Source: JBEIHX01 sp040381075 (GTDB taxonomy: Bacteria > Pseudomonadota > Alphaproteobacteria > Caulobacterales > Aquidulcibacteraceae). From it: a stretch of 64,000 bases of DNA. Positions 55,995 through 64,000 of the stretch are shown here, one piece after another (within the stretch, counting starts at the first letter, position 1; every line of letters begins with the position of its first letter). The stretch is taken from NCBI GenBank assembly GCA_040381075.1, contig JBEIHX010000016.1, positions 1-64,000 of the forward strand. The letters are read 5' to 3'. A program made the translations under genes and the position numbers. The notes under the pieces are model-generated. The model searched no databases. It worked only from the letters and a program-made list of their open reading frames with translations, and had not been told where the DNA came from.

Positions 55995-56411
55995 ATGACG
56001 AGGGTCTTGTTCGACACCAATGTCGTCTTTGAACTTGTGCGCATGCACCCTTCAGAAAAAGTCCAAGCCTTTGTCCGGGCTCAGACCGATCCTTTGATAT
56101 CCGCGCTCACGATCCATGAGCTCGTTTTCGGCGCGGAACGGGCCGCTGATCCGGCAAGGCGCGCAAAACTTATTGCGTGGATCGCCGCGTTGCGGGGCGA
56201 ATTCGCGGGCCGCATCGTCGGCATTGATGCGTCCGTAGCTGAGAGAGCTGGACACATGCGCGCGGCCGCCGCGTCTCAAGGCGAGACGTCAGAGCCAGTC
56301 GACGCCTTGATCGCCGCATGCGCGGCGTCACGAGGCGCGATGGTAGCCACGCGGAATGTCCGCGACTTTGCGCCTCTTGGTGTAGCCCATGTAAATCCGT
56401 GGATTGACTAA
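55995..56411 (+). CDS. VapC/FitB-type PIN-domain toxin
   Basis: A 138-residue PIN ribonuclease. The acidic catalytic set is complete: D7 in LFDTNVV, E42 in TIHELVFG, D103 in EPVDALIAA and D124 in NVRDF. It starts right after the antitoxin stop, so translation is coupled. FitB-like PIN proteins cleave RNA when the antitoxin is lost. Of the three toxin-antitoxin pairs in this island, this is the only one whose toxin looks intact. Confidence 0.9.
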   Translation: MTRVLFDTNVVFELVRMHPSEKVQAFVRAQTDPLISALTIHELVFGAERAADPARRAKLIAWIAALRGEFAGRIVGIDASVAERAGHMRAAAASQGETSEPVDALIAACAASRGAMVATRNVRDFAPLGVAHVNPWID

Positions 56412-56465
56412 GGCCGGCCTCGGGAGTTCGCGTTAAGCGCAATAGCTGCAGATGAACCGGCGGCT

Positions 56466-56582
56466 TCATTCAGAAAGAAATGCGGCCCAGCGAGCCATCA
56501 GGTCACGGCGCTTATCGAACAAGTCGCCGCGCCGGTAGGCGGCCTCGACTTTGCTGCCAACTGCCGGGAGGCGGGAGCCGTC
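56466..56582 (-). pseudogene. P4-type tyrosine integrase, C-terminal remnant
   Basis: The last 38 codons read DGSRLPAVGSKVEAAYRRGD, then LFDKRRDLMARWAAFLSE and stop. The segment GSKVEAAY.R.DLF.KRR.LM..WA is typical of the C-terminal end of P4-like island integrases. The catalytic Arg-His-Arg-Tyr part is absent. No tRNA attachment site was seen beside it. Confidence 0.7.
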
Positions 56583-56677
56583 CCTCGACGCCCCGACCGG
56601 GCGTGCTCTTCGTGACCCAGAACCGCAGGCGCGACGCCGGCGCGCCGATTGGAACGCCCACCCCGGTTCGCTACCTT

Positions 56678-57022
56678 AGCACCACGACAACGATCACCGC
56701 CCGCGACGCCAGCCAGAACTTCTCCAAGGTCACGGCCGACGTGGAGCAGGGGGCGACCGTGCTGATCACCAGGACCGGGAAGACGGTCGCCGAGCTTCGC
56801 CTGTTCACAGACGATCCGCGCGAGGATGCCGTCTGGCGCGCCAAGTTCGAGCACATGATGCAGCTGAAGCGCGAGACGCGCGATACCGGCTGCAGGGTCG
56901 GCAAAATCACGCAAGACGATACGTACGGCGACGCACCGATCGGGAGTGCAGTTTATGCTCGTCCGCGCGACGCTTTCCAGCAACATTCCCGCTTACGCGG
57001 AGCTTGCGCCAGAGCAGCCTGA
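56678..57022 (+). pseudogene. Degenerate Phd-type antitoxin
   Basis: TTITARDASQNFSKVTADVE, then GATVLITRTGKTVAELRLF and GCRVGKITQDDTYGDAP, is a recognisable Phd antitoxin. However, no start codon or ribosome-binding site precedes it, and after TYGDAP the frame runs on past the usual end into unrelated residues. Confidence 0.6.
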
Positions 57023-57323
57023 GGGGATTGCCGCGCAGCGGGTCAATGAACTCGCGCCGGCCAATGGCGTGATCTGCAACCAGGCGCTGTTGGAATTCGC
57101 CGCGGTCGTCCGCCGACGCCTGCCGCCCAGCCTCCCAGGCGCCGTCACCAAAGTGGACGCGTGGTCGCAGGTGTTCGAGACCGCGCCCACAAGGTCGTTC
57201 ATCATGGCAGCCGCGCTGCGTCCGGTTACCGCTCCTCAATTTCAGATTGGGGGTGCGGTGATCTGGTCAGCCGATCGCGCCGCTCAGCGCCGCCCAAAGC
57301 GCCGCAGCAGCAGTGGCCGATAA
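56955..57323 (+). pseudogene. Degenerate VapC-type PIN toxin lacking catalytic Asp residues
   Basis: GVICNQALLEFAAVVRRRLP, then VDAWSQVFETAPTRSFIMAA and FQIGGAVIWSA, is a PIN toxin. The first catalytic Asp (normally in a DTN near residue 5) is replaced in MLVRATLSSN, and the WDA Asp of FQIWDAVI is changed to GG. A frameshift in the antitoxin adds to the picture of decay. Confidence 0.6.
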
Positions 57324-57420
57324 AAACTGGCCCTCGCCGCGGCGCGCTCACGCGACGGACGTCCATAGTCCGCACCGGACTGACAGACCAATCGTGCAGC
57401 CGGTCCATGACGTCGCCGTG

Positions 57421-58011
57421 CTAGAGGGCCGCTTCGATCGCCCTGATAAGCTCCGGATCGTCCGGGCGCACGCGCGACGGGAAGCCCGCGATCGCCGCGC
57501 CGTCGCGTCCAATCAGGATCTTGTGGAAGTTCCACTGCGGCCGGCCGGCGTCGCCAAGGGCGCCCGCGCTCCACGCGTAGAACGGATGTTGTCCAGGACC
57601 CTGCGTCTTCACTTTGGCCGTGAGCGGAAAGCTGACCCCGAAATTGAGTTCGCAGAAGTCCTTGATGTCAGCCTCGCTGCCGGGTTCCTGACCGCCGAAA
57701 TCATTGCTGGGCGCCCCGATCACCACAAGCCCGCGCGCCCTGTAGCGGTCCCACAGCGCCTCAAGGCCCTTGTATTGCGGCGTGAACCCGCATTTGGAGG
57801 CTGTGTTGACGACCAGAATGACGGAGCCCCTGTAGGCTGAAAGCGGCATCGCCGCGCCGCTGATGGTGGTGAATGCGAGATCGTTGGCTGACATGGTCTG
57901 TCCTTTCGCCGCCGGCGCCGGCGCGCGCGCCTCGGCCGGACCGACGCCGCCGCAGGCCGACGCGCCAAGGCCAAAAACAATCGCCAGAAACGATGCGTGA
58001 AGACGTGTCAT
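57421..58011 (-). CDS. Glutathione peroxidase with lipoprotein-like leader
   Basis: Reduces peroxides. The catalytic Cys is in VVNTASKCGFTPQYKGLE, with the partner region SNDFGGQEPGS and the Trp in WNFHKILIG. From ATG 58011 the 196-residue product begins MTRLHASFLAIVFGLGASAC, a signal ending in a lipobox-like cysteine, then a Pro/Ala linker. A second ATG at 57894 (MSANDLAF) has AAAGGA at ideal spacing and would give a 157-residue cytoplasmic enzyme of normal length. Both starts look usable, so dual localisation is possible. Confidence 0.9.
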   Translation of the reverse strand: MTRLHASFLAIVFGLGASACGGVGPAEARAPAPAAKGQTMSANDLAFTTISGAAMPLSAYRGSVILVVNTASKCGFTPQYKGLEALWDRYRARGLVVIGAPSNDFGGQEPGSEADIKDFCELNFGVSFPLTAKVKTQGPGQHPFYAWSAGALGDAGRPQWNFHKILIGRDGAAIAGFPSRVRPDDPELIRAIEAAL

Positions 58012-58147
58012 CGCGGTCACCGCCGGGTTGGCGCGCGACATCGCGCGCAGCACCATCAGATAGGTCATGGCGCCCGCCTGGCGAGGGGCTGGGCGCGCCT
58101 GCCCGGGTCGCCATGCCGGACCCGCCAGTGCGGCTGTTGGCGCGCTT

Positions 58148-58777
58148 CTAGCGTGGCGCGATGATCATCACCCCCGCCCCGACCAGCAGCACGCCGACCA
58201 CGCTGGCGAAGACGCGTCGAAAGGTTGGGTCGGCGAGGCGCGCCGAGAGGGCTGCGCCGAGCAGCGCGTACGCCGCCATCGCGGCCGCTTCGATCATCAG
58301 CGTCGCCGCCGCGAAGGCCGCGATCTGGGTGGGCATCGGACGCGCCGGATCGAGAAACGGCGGCAGGATCGCCGTGTAAAACAGAATGGCCTTGGGATTG
58401 GCGAGCTGCACCGCGAAACCGTCCCGGAAGGCCGATCCGACCCTGGCGGCCCGGACGGCGGGCAGACCCGCGCCCGTCCTCCAGGCAGCCCACGCCGCGC
58501 GTACGCCAAGCCAGACAAGGTACAGGCCGCCGGCCAGCGCAATCACGCGGAACACAGCGGGAAACGTCGCCACCAGCGCGCCAAGCCCAAGGGCGGCTGC
58601 GACAAACCAGATGATGGTGGCCGCATTCATGCCGGCGACCCCGACCAGGGCGGCGCGCGGTCCGCGCTGCAGGCCGGTCGCGATCGCAAACAGCACGGCC
58701 GGACCCGGCGTCACGGCGAGAACCGCCATGACGCCAAGAAACAAGGCATATCTCGCGGGGTCGACAGGTGGCGTCAC
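58148..58777 (-). CDS. LysE/RhtB-family amino acid exporter
   Basis: A 209-residue inner-membrane protein with about six helices. AVTPGPAVLFAIATGLQRGP, then GVAGMNAATIIWF and GFAVQLANPKAILFYTAILP are the LysE-superfamily signatures. It probably exports an amino acid or homoserine derivative; the substrate is unknown. The GTG at 58777 is the likely start, next to AGGATC. A 16-bp repeat array lies directly upstream. Confidence 0.9.
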   Translation of the reverse strand: MTPPVDPARYALFLGVMAVLAVTPGPAVLFAIATGLQRGPRAALVGVAGMNAATIIWFVAAALGLGALVATFPAVFRVIALAGGLYLVWLGVRAAWAAWRTGAGLPAVRAARVGSAFRDGFAVQLANPKAILFYTAILPPFLDPARPMPTQIAAFAAATLMIEAAAMAAYALLGAALSARLADPTFRRVFASVVGVLLVGAGVMIIAPR

Positions 58778-58784
58778 GATCCTG

Positions 58785-58842
58785 TGCTTTCTGGAGTCTG
58801 TGCTTTCTGGAGTCTGTGCTTTCTGGAGTCTGTGCTTTCTGG
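58785..58842. repeat. 16-bp tandem repeat, about 3.6 copies
   Basis: Units TGCTTTCTGGAGTCTG directly before the LysE gene start (on its strand, in the 5' leader). Three identical copies and a fourth partial. Confidence 0.93.
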
Positions 58843-58999
58843 CCTGCGGCTACTGGCCTGCGCATATCAGGCCTTCACACATCAGGCGCTCGCAGTTCAG
58901 GGCCGGGACAGGCTGGCCGATCCAGCGCAGCGCCCGGCGGGGAGCGGGACCGCCGATGTCGCGCATCTTCCAGCCGGATCCCAGCCGGAACACCCCGGC

Positions 59000-60973
59000 T
59001 CAGGCCCCCGCCATCGCCCCCGCCATCGCCCCCGCCGGCGCCGGCGCCGGCGCGCTGAGCACAAAGTCGCCGGTTTCGGGCGCCAGGGTCGCGCGCCAGT
59101 AATCGACCAGCGGAAACGGCCAGTTCTGGCTGACGCGCCCGCTGGCGTTTTTGTACCAGCTCGACACGCCAGCTTGCCCCCAGCTCATCATCGTATTGGC
59201 GGCGTCGACCCTGGCGTTGAACGCGTCATGCACGTCAGCGCGCACCTCCAGCGCAGCCGCACCGCTGTGCGCCAGAAGCTTCAGGCAGCCGATCACGTAG
59301 CGCACCGAGCACTCGGAGAAGAAGATGATCGACCCATTGACCACGATGTTGGTGTTCGGCCCGTAGAGCATGAAGAAGTTCGGAAAGCCAGGCGCCGTCA
59401 TGCCGAGATAGGCGCGCGCATCCCCGCCCCAGTGCTCGTGGAGGTCGACCCCGCCCCGGCCGACTATCCGCATCGGCGACAGGAAGCTCGAGGCATGAAA
59501 GCCTGTCGCGTAAATCAGAACGTCAAGCGCATGCTCCACGCCATCCTCGGTGACGACGCCCTGCGGCGTGATGCACCGGATCGGCGTCGTCACAAGATCG
59601 ACGTTCGCCCGGCGCAGCGTCTTCACCCAGACGCCGTTGTCGCGCAGGGAGCGCTTGCCGCCGAAGGCGTAGGCCGGAACGATCCTGGCGAGAAGCGCCT
59701 CGTCGCCGCCGACCTGCTCGCGCAGCTTCTCCACGAGCAGTGCTGCAAGCTCCTGGTTGATCTGGCTGAGCGAGCCGTCGCCGGCGCGCCACTCCGGGTC
59801 GCGTTTGACCGCCTCGTAGACCCCGTCGGTCATCAGCCAGAACAGCCAGAACCGATACCATTTCCCGTAGAAGGGCACGTGCTCGAGCAGCCACTTCATG
59901 CCCGCGCCCACGACGTCATGGTAGTTGTCCGTCGGTCCCATCCATGGCGCGCTGCGCTGAAAGACCGTCAGGTGTCCCGCGTCGGGCGCAATCTCGGGAA
60001 CGAACTGGAACGCGCTCGCCCCTGCACCGATCACGCCGATGCGCTTGCCCCCCAGCGCAGCGTCATGGCGCCATTGCGCCGAATGGAAGGAGAGGCCGGC
60101 AAAGCTGTCGCGTCCCTCGATGGCAGGCAGGCGCGGGCGGTTGAGCTGTCCAACCGCGCTGATGACGGCTGTCGCCGTGATGGTGTCGCTGGTTCCGTCG
60201 CTGGTTCCGTCGCTGGTTCCGTCCCTGGCGCGCACCTGCACGCGCCAGCAGGCGTTCTCCTCGTCCCAGCGCGCTCCAACGACCTCGGTCCCGAAGCGGA
60301 TCCGGGATCGCAGGTCATATTTATCCACACACTGTCGGAAGTAGTCGAGCAGAACCGGCTGGGTTGAATAGTGCTGGGGCCACAGATGGTCTGACTCGAA
60401 GGAATATCCGTAGAGGTGGTTTGGCGTGTCCACCCGACAGCCGGGATAGGTGTTCTCAAGCCAGACGCCCCCGACATCGCAATTCTTTTCCACAACGGTG
60501 ACGGCGACGCCGGCCTGCTTCAGCCGGATGGCGGCGAGCAGGCCAGACATGCCCGCGCCGATGATCAGAACGTGGATCCGCCGGGCGGCGGCGGCGAGGG
60601 CGGGATCGGACCAGTCGGGCCGTCTGGCGTCGTCCTGCGCCAGGCCAAGCTCCTCCATCAGGAAAGGGGCGTAGTGCGCCGGGATGTCGGCCCCGGCGAT
60701 GAAGTCCATCATGCGCCGCACCAGCGCCTCATCCGGCTGCGCGGGCAGGGGCTCGCCAGCCAGATGGGCGCCGATCGCATCCGCCGCTGCGGCGCGGATG
60801 GCGGCCTGACGGTCCGCAGCAAGGCCGCCCTGGCCGTCGCCCCAGAAATCATAGACCGGCCGCGGCCCGGCCAGCAGGCCCGTGTCGCCGGTCAGGTGCA
60901 CCAGCGCCATGATGAGGCTCGGGATGTGTGCTTCCTCGAGCGCGCTCTCAATGGTCACGCGGTCTGTCGCCAC
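59000..60973 (-). CDS. Flavin-containing (Baeyer-Villiger-type) monooxygenase
   Basis: A 657-residue FAD/NADPH enzyme. After an N-terminal extension of about 130 residues come LIIGAGMSGLLAAIRLKQAG (FAD site), the fingerprint FAGLSFHSAQW (FxGxxxHxxxW) and GVIGAGASAFQFVPEI (NADPH site). TGFHASSFLSP and NFFMLYGPNTN follow. This fits Baeyer-Villiger enzymes acting on ketones; the substrate is unknown. The GTG at 60973 with GGGGAGGAG upstream is the best start. Two 12-bp in-frame repeats occur: GTSDGTSDGTSD (60185-60228) and a terminal AGAMAGAMAGA. Confidence 0.9.
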   Translation of the reverse strand: MATDRVTIESALEEAHIPSLIMALVHLTGDTGLLAGPRPVYDFWGDGQGGLAADRQAAIRAAAADAIGAHLAGEPLPAQPDEALVRRMMDFIAGADIPAHYAPFLMEELGLAQDDARRPDWSDPALAAAARRIHVLIIGAGMSGLLAAIRLKQAGVAVTVVEKNCDVGGVWLENTYPGCRVDTPNHLYGYSFESDHLWPQHYSTQPVLLDYFRQCVDKYDLRSRIRFGTEVVGARWDEENACWRVQVRARDGTSDGTSDGTSDTITATAVISAVGQLNRPRLPAIEGRDSFAGLSFHSAQWRHDAALGGKRIGVIGAGASAFQFVPEIAPDAGHLTVFQRSAPWMGPTDNYHDVVGAGMKWLLEHVPFYGKWYRFWLFWLMTDGVYEAVKRDPEWRAGDGSLSQINQELAALLVEKLREQVGGDEALLARIVPAYAFGGKRSLRDNGVWVKTLRRANVDLVTTPIRCITPQGVVTEDGVEHALDVLIYATGFHASSFLSPMRIVGRGGVDLHEHWGGDARAYLGMTAPGFPNFFMLYGPNTNIVVNGSIIFFSECSVRYVIGCLKLLAHSGAAALEVRADVHDAFNARVDAANTMMSWGQAGVSSWYKNASGRVSQNWPFPLVDYWRATLAPETGDFVLSAPAPAPAGAMAGAMAGA

Positions 60974-61272
60974 GGCAGGTCTCCTCCCCGGCATGTGTGT
61001 TCGGGAGCATGCGCCGGGCCTGACCGCCCCCGTTGCGCCAAGGATCGGACCTGCGGCTTTCCCCGTCAATCGCGCATTCTGTGCGGCCGCCGGCCCGTCG
61101 GGCGGGCCCGCGGCTCCGCCCTGCCGGGAAACCCTGTGCGACCTGCCGGCGTTGGGCGCCCGGCCGGCTGCAGCGCACGTCCCCGCAGGCTCAAAAAAAT
61201 TGCAGTCGTCTTGACGGTTTTTTATCCCTACCCGGATACCGGTTTGCGCGGGTCTGCATGAGGGGATGCCAT

Positions 61273-63696
61273 ATGGGTATCGACGTGGTGATGATGGCGG
61301 CCGCCGCCGGCGCTTCGGCGCTGTCCGAAACGGGGGATGTCGCCGGGCAATTGGCGGAGCTGACGGCGAAAATCGAGGCGCAGCAGGTCAACAGCAATCA
61401 CATCTGGACGATGCTGGCGGCGGCGCTGGTGCTTCTGATGCAGACCGGCTTCCTGCTGCTTGAAGCCGGCATGGTCCGGTCGAAGAACGCGATCAGCGTC
61501 GCCCAGAAAAACGTCGTCGACTTCCTGGTCTCGGTGTCGATCTTCTTCCTCGCCGGCTTTGGGCTGATGTTTGGCGCTTCCGTCGCCGGCTTTGTCGGCA
61601 ATCCCCTCAGTTTCAACGGGTTCGAGGGCGCCGATCCGTGGGTTTTTACGTTTTTCGTGTTCCAGGCGGTGTTCGTGGGAACCGCCGCGACCATCGTCTC
61701 GGGCGCGGTCGCGGAGCGGATGACCTTCGTCGGGTATATTGTCGCCGCCGCGCTGATCGCGCTGGTGATCTATCCCGTGTTCGGACACTGGGCCTGGGGA
61801 AATCTCCTGAACACGGACAACGCGCCGTGGCTCGCCGGAATGGGCTTTATCGATTTTGCGGGGTCGACGGTGGTGCACTCGGTCGGCGCCTGGGTGGCGC
61901 TTGCCGGCGTCATCGTCCTGGGCGCGCGCATCGGCCGGTTTGATGCGCAGGGGCGTCCGGCCGCGATGCATGGACATTCCATGGTGCTCTCGGCCGCCGG
62001 GGCGCTGCTGCTGCTCGTGGGCTGGGTCGGCTTCAACGGCGGTTCGACCACGGCGGGAACGCCGGCCTTCGCGGTCATTGTCGCCAACACGATCGTGGCG
62101 GCGGTGTTTGGCGGACTCGCCGGGCTGATCGTCGGGCGGATGTGCGATGACTGCTGGCGCCCGACGCGCTCGATCAACGGCATGCTCGCCGGACTTGTCG
62201 GCATCACTGCGGGCTGCGCCGTCGTCGGGCCCTATGGGGCGATGGCTATCGGCCTCCTGTGCGGCGCGGCGGTGGTTGTTGCAGAAGAAATGCTTCTGCA
62301 CAGGTTCAAACTCGACGATGTGGTCGGCGCCGTATCGGTGCACGGAGTGTGCGGCGCCCTTGGCACCGTCCTGCTGGCGGTGTTCGCGCCGGTCGCCGCC
62401 CTGCCGGCGGGCGGACGCCTGGAGCAGATCGGGGTGCAGCTGATCGGGGTAGGGGCCGCGTTCCTGTGGACGTTCCCGCTCGCATTCCTCGCCTTCAAAG
62501 CCATCGCGGCGACGGTCGGCTTGCGGGTGAGCGCTGAGGACGAACTGAAGGGCCTCAACGCATCAGAGCACGGCGCCTCGCTCGGCACCGGAGCGATCCA
62601 GGACACGCTGCACCGGGCGCTCCATGTCGACAGGGATCTGACGCGGCGCCTCGACGAGACGGGCGGGGACGAGGCGGCGGAGATCGCCGGCATCATCAAC
62701 CCGTTCCTTCAGCGCGTGCAGTCGCTGGTGGCGGAGCTCAGCACGGAATCGACAGCCGTGGCGCGCACCTCAGATCGCCTTGCTGCCGTGGCGCAGCGCT
62801 CCCTGGAGAATGCGCGATCGCTGGAGGCCGGCATGGCGGGGTTTGCCGACAATTCGCAGCGTCTGGATGAGGGCGCCCAGACCTCCGCCAGGGCATCGGC
62901 TCAGATTACCGAGGAGACCGAAACGGTGGCGTCTGCGGTCCATGAGCTGACCTCCGATCTGCGCGGCGTGTGCACCGTGATCCGGGGCCTGTCCGACTCG
63001 GTCGAGGCGGCGGCCGCCTCGTCGGCCGATGCGGCGTCGCTGTCAAACCGCGCCGGCGACCTGACGCGCACTGCAGCCCAGACCGTGCGCTCCCTCGCTG
63101 ACGCGTCGCGCCAGATCGACGAGATGGTGCAGTTCATCGAGAAGGTCGCTCACCAGACCAACATGCTGGCGCTCAACGCAGCCATTGAAGCGAGCCGGGC
63201 CGGCGATGCCGGACGCGGCTTCGGCGTTGTCGCCAGTGAGGTCAAGGAGCTCGCCGAGCAGACCCGGCGGGCGGCCGAGACGATCAAGGCGCGCGTTGGC
63301 GCAATCGGCGTGGAGGCCGAACGCGCGACGTCGGGAATGGACTCGGTGTTCGAGATCGTCGAAGCGATGAACAGCGCCCTGCAGGAGCTTCGCGAGGGGG
63401 CCATGGCCCAGCGACGGCAGGCTGTGAACACGCAGGAGAACGCCTCGGCGGCGATCGACACGATCGAGGCGCTCGGACGCACCGTCAGCGTTGTCCGTGA
63501 CCGAACAGTGGGCATGACGCGGTTCGCCGCGGACGTGGCGCAGACCACCAGCGCCACACAGTCGGCGGTCCGCGAGCTGTCGCGTCCGGTGCAGCGGTCG
63601 CTGAGCGACGCTGAAGACCTGAAGTCGGCGGCCGATGATCTCAAGTCAATGTCGGGTCGCCTGCGGGCCTCTGCAGGGGCATACCGGTCACGCTGA
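61273..63696 (+). CDS. Ammonium transporter fused to a chemoreceptor (MCP) signalling domain
   Basis: One 807-residue frame. Residues about 45-430 form a full Amt/Mep/Rh transporter of about 11 helices. The pore elements are D194 (FIDFAGSTVVHS), twin histidines H202 and H357 (GAVSVHGVCGALG) and the IVSGAVAERM segment. After LGTGAIQ comes a half-HAMP linker (DLTRRLDETGGDEAAEIAGI, about 454-480). A coiled-coil MCP domain with the kinase-binding hairpin HQTNMLALNAAIEASRAGD and GRGFGVVASEVKELAEQTRR (about 627-665) follows. ATG 61273 has AGGGG upstream. It is predicted to sense or transport ammonium and signal to CheA. No CheB/CheR pentapeptide is seen. Confidence 0.94.
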   Translation: MGIDVVMMAAAAGASALSETGDVAGQLAELTAKIEAQQVNSNHIWTMLAAALVLLMQTGFLLLEAGMVRSKNAISVAQKNVVDFLVSVSIFFLAGFGLMFGASVAGFVGNPLSFNGFEGADPWVFTFFVFQAVFVGTAATIVSGAVAERMTFVGYIVAAALIALVIYPVFGHWAWGNLLNTDNAPWLAGMGFIDFAGSTVVHSVGAWVALAGVIVLGARIGRFDAQGRPAAMHGHSMVLSAAGALLLLVGWVGFNGGSTTAGTPAFAVIVANTIVAAVFGGLAGLIVGRMCDDCWRPTRSINGMLAGLVGITAGCAVVGPYGAMAIGLLCGAAVVVAEEMLLHRFKLDDVVGAVSVHGVCGALGTVLLAVFAPVAALPAGGRLEQIGVQLIGVGAAFLWTFPLAFLAFKAIAATVGLRVSAEDELKGLNASEHGASLGTGAIQDTLHRALHVDRDLTRRLDETGGDEAAEIAGIINPFLQRVQSLVAELSTESTAVARTSDRLAAVAQRSLENARSLEAGMAGFADNSQRLDEGAQTSARASAQITEETETVASAVHELTSDLRGVCTVIRGLSDSVEAAAASSADAASLSNRAGDLTRTAAQTVRSLADASRQIDEMVQFIEKVAHQTNMLALNAAIEASRAGDAGRGFGVVASEVKELAEQTRRAAETIKARVGAIGVEAERATSGMDSVFEIVEAMNSALQELREGAMAQRRQAVNTQENASAAIDTIEALGRTVSVVRDRTVGMTRFAADVAQTTSATQSAVRELSRPVQRSLSDAEDLKSAADDLKSMSGRLRASAGAYRSR

Positions 63697-63729
63697 CGCG
63701 CGCCTGAAACCAGCGCCTGGTTCATTGCG

Positions 63730-63757
63730 CCACCGCCCCGCGCCCGCGGGGCGGTGG
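63730..63757 (+). terminator. Hairpin after the Amt-MCP gene
   Basis: CCACCGCCCCGCG and its exact complement CGCGGGGCGGTGG form a 13-bp perfect inverted repeat, 33 bp past the stop. Only a short TGTCGTTT follows, so it is a probable but weak intrinsic terminator. Confidence 0.55.
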
Positions 63758-63873
63758 TGTCGTTTGCGGGCCGGCCAGGCGTGCAGGCGGATGCATTTGC
63801 GCCCCGTCTGAGCTATGGCGGGGCGCGCAGGCGGCTTCTGGCCCGCCATGACGCGAGACGGAGGGAGCGCAGG

Positions 63874-64000
63874 ATGGATCTGGGTTTGGCGGGCAAGCGC
63901 GCCCTGGTGACCGGCGGCTCGCGCGGCATCGGGCGCGCGATTGCAGAAACGCTGCTGCGCGAGGGCGCGCGCGTGGCGGTCTCGGCGCGCGGCGGCAAAG
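63874..64000 (+). CDS. Short-chain dehydrogenase/reductase (partial, runs off right edge)
   Basis: The first 42 codons are present: MDLGLAGKRALVTGGSRGIG, then RAIAETLLREGARVAVSAR. The TGxxxGIG cofactor motif places it in the classical SDR family. ATG 63874 has GGAGGGAG upstream. Substrate unknown. Confidence 0.85.
   Translation, partial: MDLGLAGKRALVTGGSRGIGRAIAETLLREGARVAVSARGGK

Noticed and set aside
58067..60367. 766-codon plus-strand frame across the LysE and monooxygenase genes
   Set aside because: It crosses two well-supported genes on the other strand and reads through the 16-bp repeat; no domain is recognisable.
61180..61260. Sigma-70 promoter before the Amt-MCP gene (TTGACG and GGATAC, 17 bp apart)
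   Set aside because: The -35 is good but the -10 matches poorly; not listed as a feature without transcription data.

Overview
This 64 kb window is chromosomal DNA of a high-GC (roughly 70% by eye) alphaproteobacterium. The MarR-ilvE pair, RpoH, the giant NAD-glutamate dehydrogenase, the divergent tsaD/hemC-hemD block, TamA-TamB and a TonB-dependent receptor suggest the Caulobacterales/Maricaulales/Hyphomonadaceae neighbourhood. That placement is inference from gene content, not from a marker gene. No rRNA or tRNA gene was recognised.

Layout. 1-8.4 kb: a MarR fragment and ilvE, a lipoprotein, then a lactose/galactose module (aldose epimerase and GH42 beta-galactosidase on the minus strand, divergent galK-galT) and an EpmB/lysine-2,3-aminomutase-like radical SAM enzyme. 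8.4-18.5 kb: rpoH, a GNAT enzyme overlapping the 1635-residue glutamate dehydrogenase, a DUF1287 protein, a TerC-type membrane protein and a helix-hairpin-helix protein. 18.7-28.9 kb: murI, tamA-tamB, a lipoprotein-type MsrA and a PQQ/haem c alcohol dehydrogenase. 29-32.2 kb: a phage-shock locus, with pspF divergent from a sigma-54 promoter, a 36-residue membrane protein that I did not recognise, pspA, pspB, pspC and a small exported protein. 32.2-46.6 kb: core genes (mnmC, motA, a YhhN protein, tsaD, hemC, hemD, dut, rpmB, chorismate mutase-hisC-tyrC, metX-metW).

46.9-57.4 kb is an accessory, decaying island. It holds an AlpA regulator, LysR-like and TraF-like scraps, a Phd/VapC pair whose toxin is broken by a one-base change in a G run, the left end of an IS21-type element beside a broken acetyltransferase, a TonB receptor divergent from an unusual alkaline phosphatase, a response-regulator tail, a Fic protein without its catalytic core, an intact Phd/VapC pair whose antitoxin appears to start at ATT, an integrase C-terminal scrap and a third, degenerate toxin-antitoxin pair. 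57.4-64 kb returns to core-like genes: glutathione peroxidase, a LysE exporter, a Baeyer-Villiger-type monooxygenase, an ammonium transporter fused to a chemoreceptor signalling domain, and the start of an SDR enzyme.

Three things stand out. (1) The Amt-HAMP-MCP fusion at 61273-63696 keeps the transporter pore histidines and a canonical chemoreceptor hairpin in one reading frame. (2) The psp locus has a textbook sigma-54 promoter, a 17-bp perfect palindrome upstream of it and an extra leader membrane peptide. (3) Short tandem repeats occupy most intergenic gaps. Each array has its own unit, usually 11-18 bp and most often 14 bp, while the repeats inside genes have units of 12 or 15 bp, which keep the frame.
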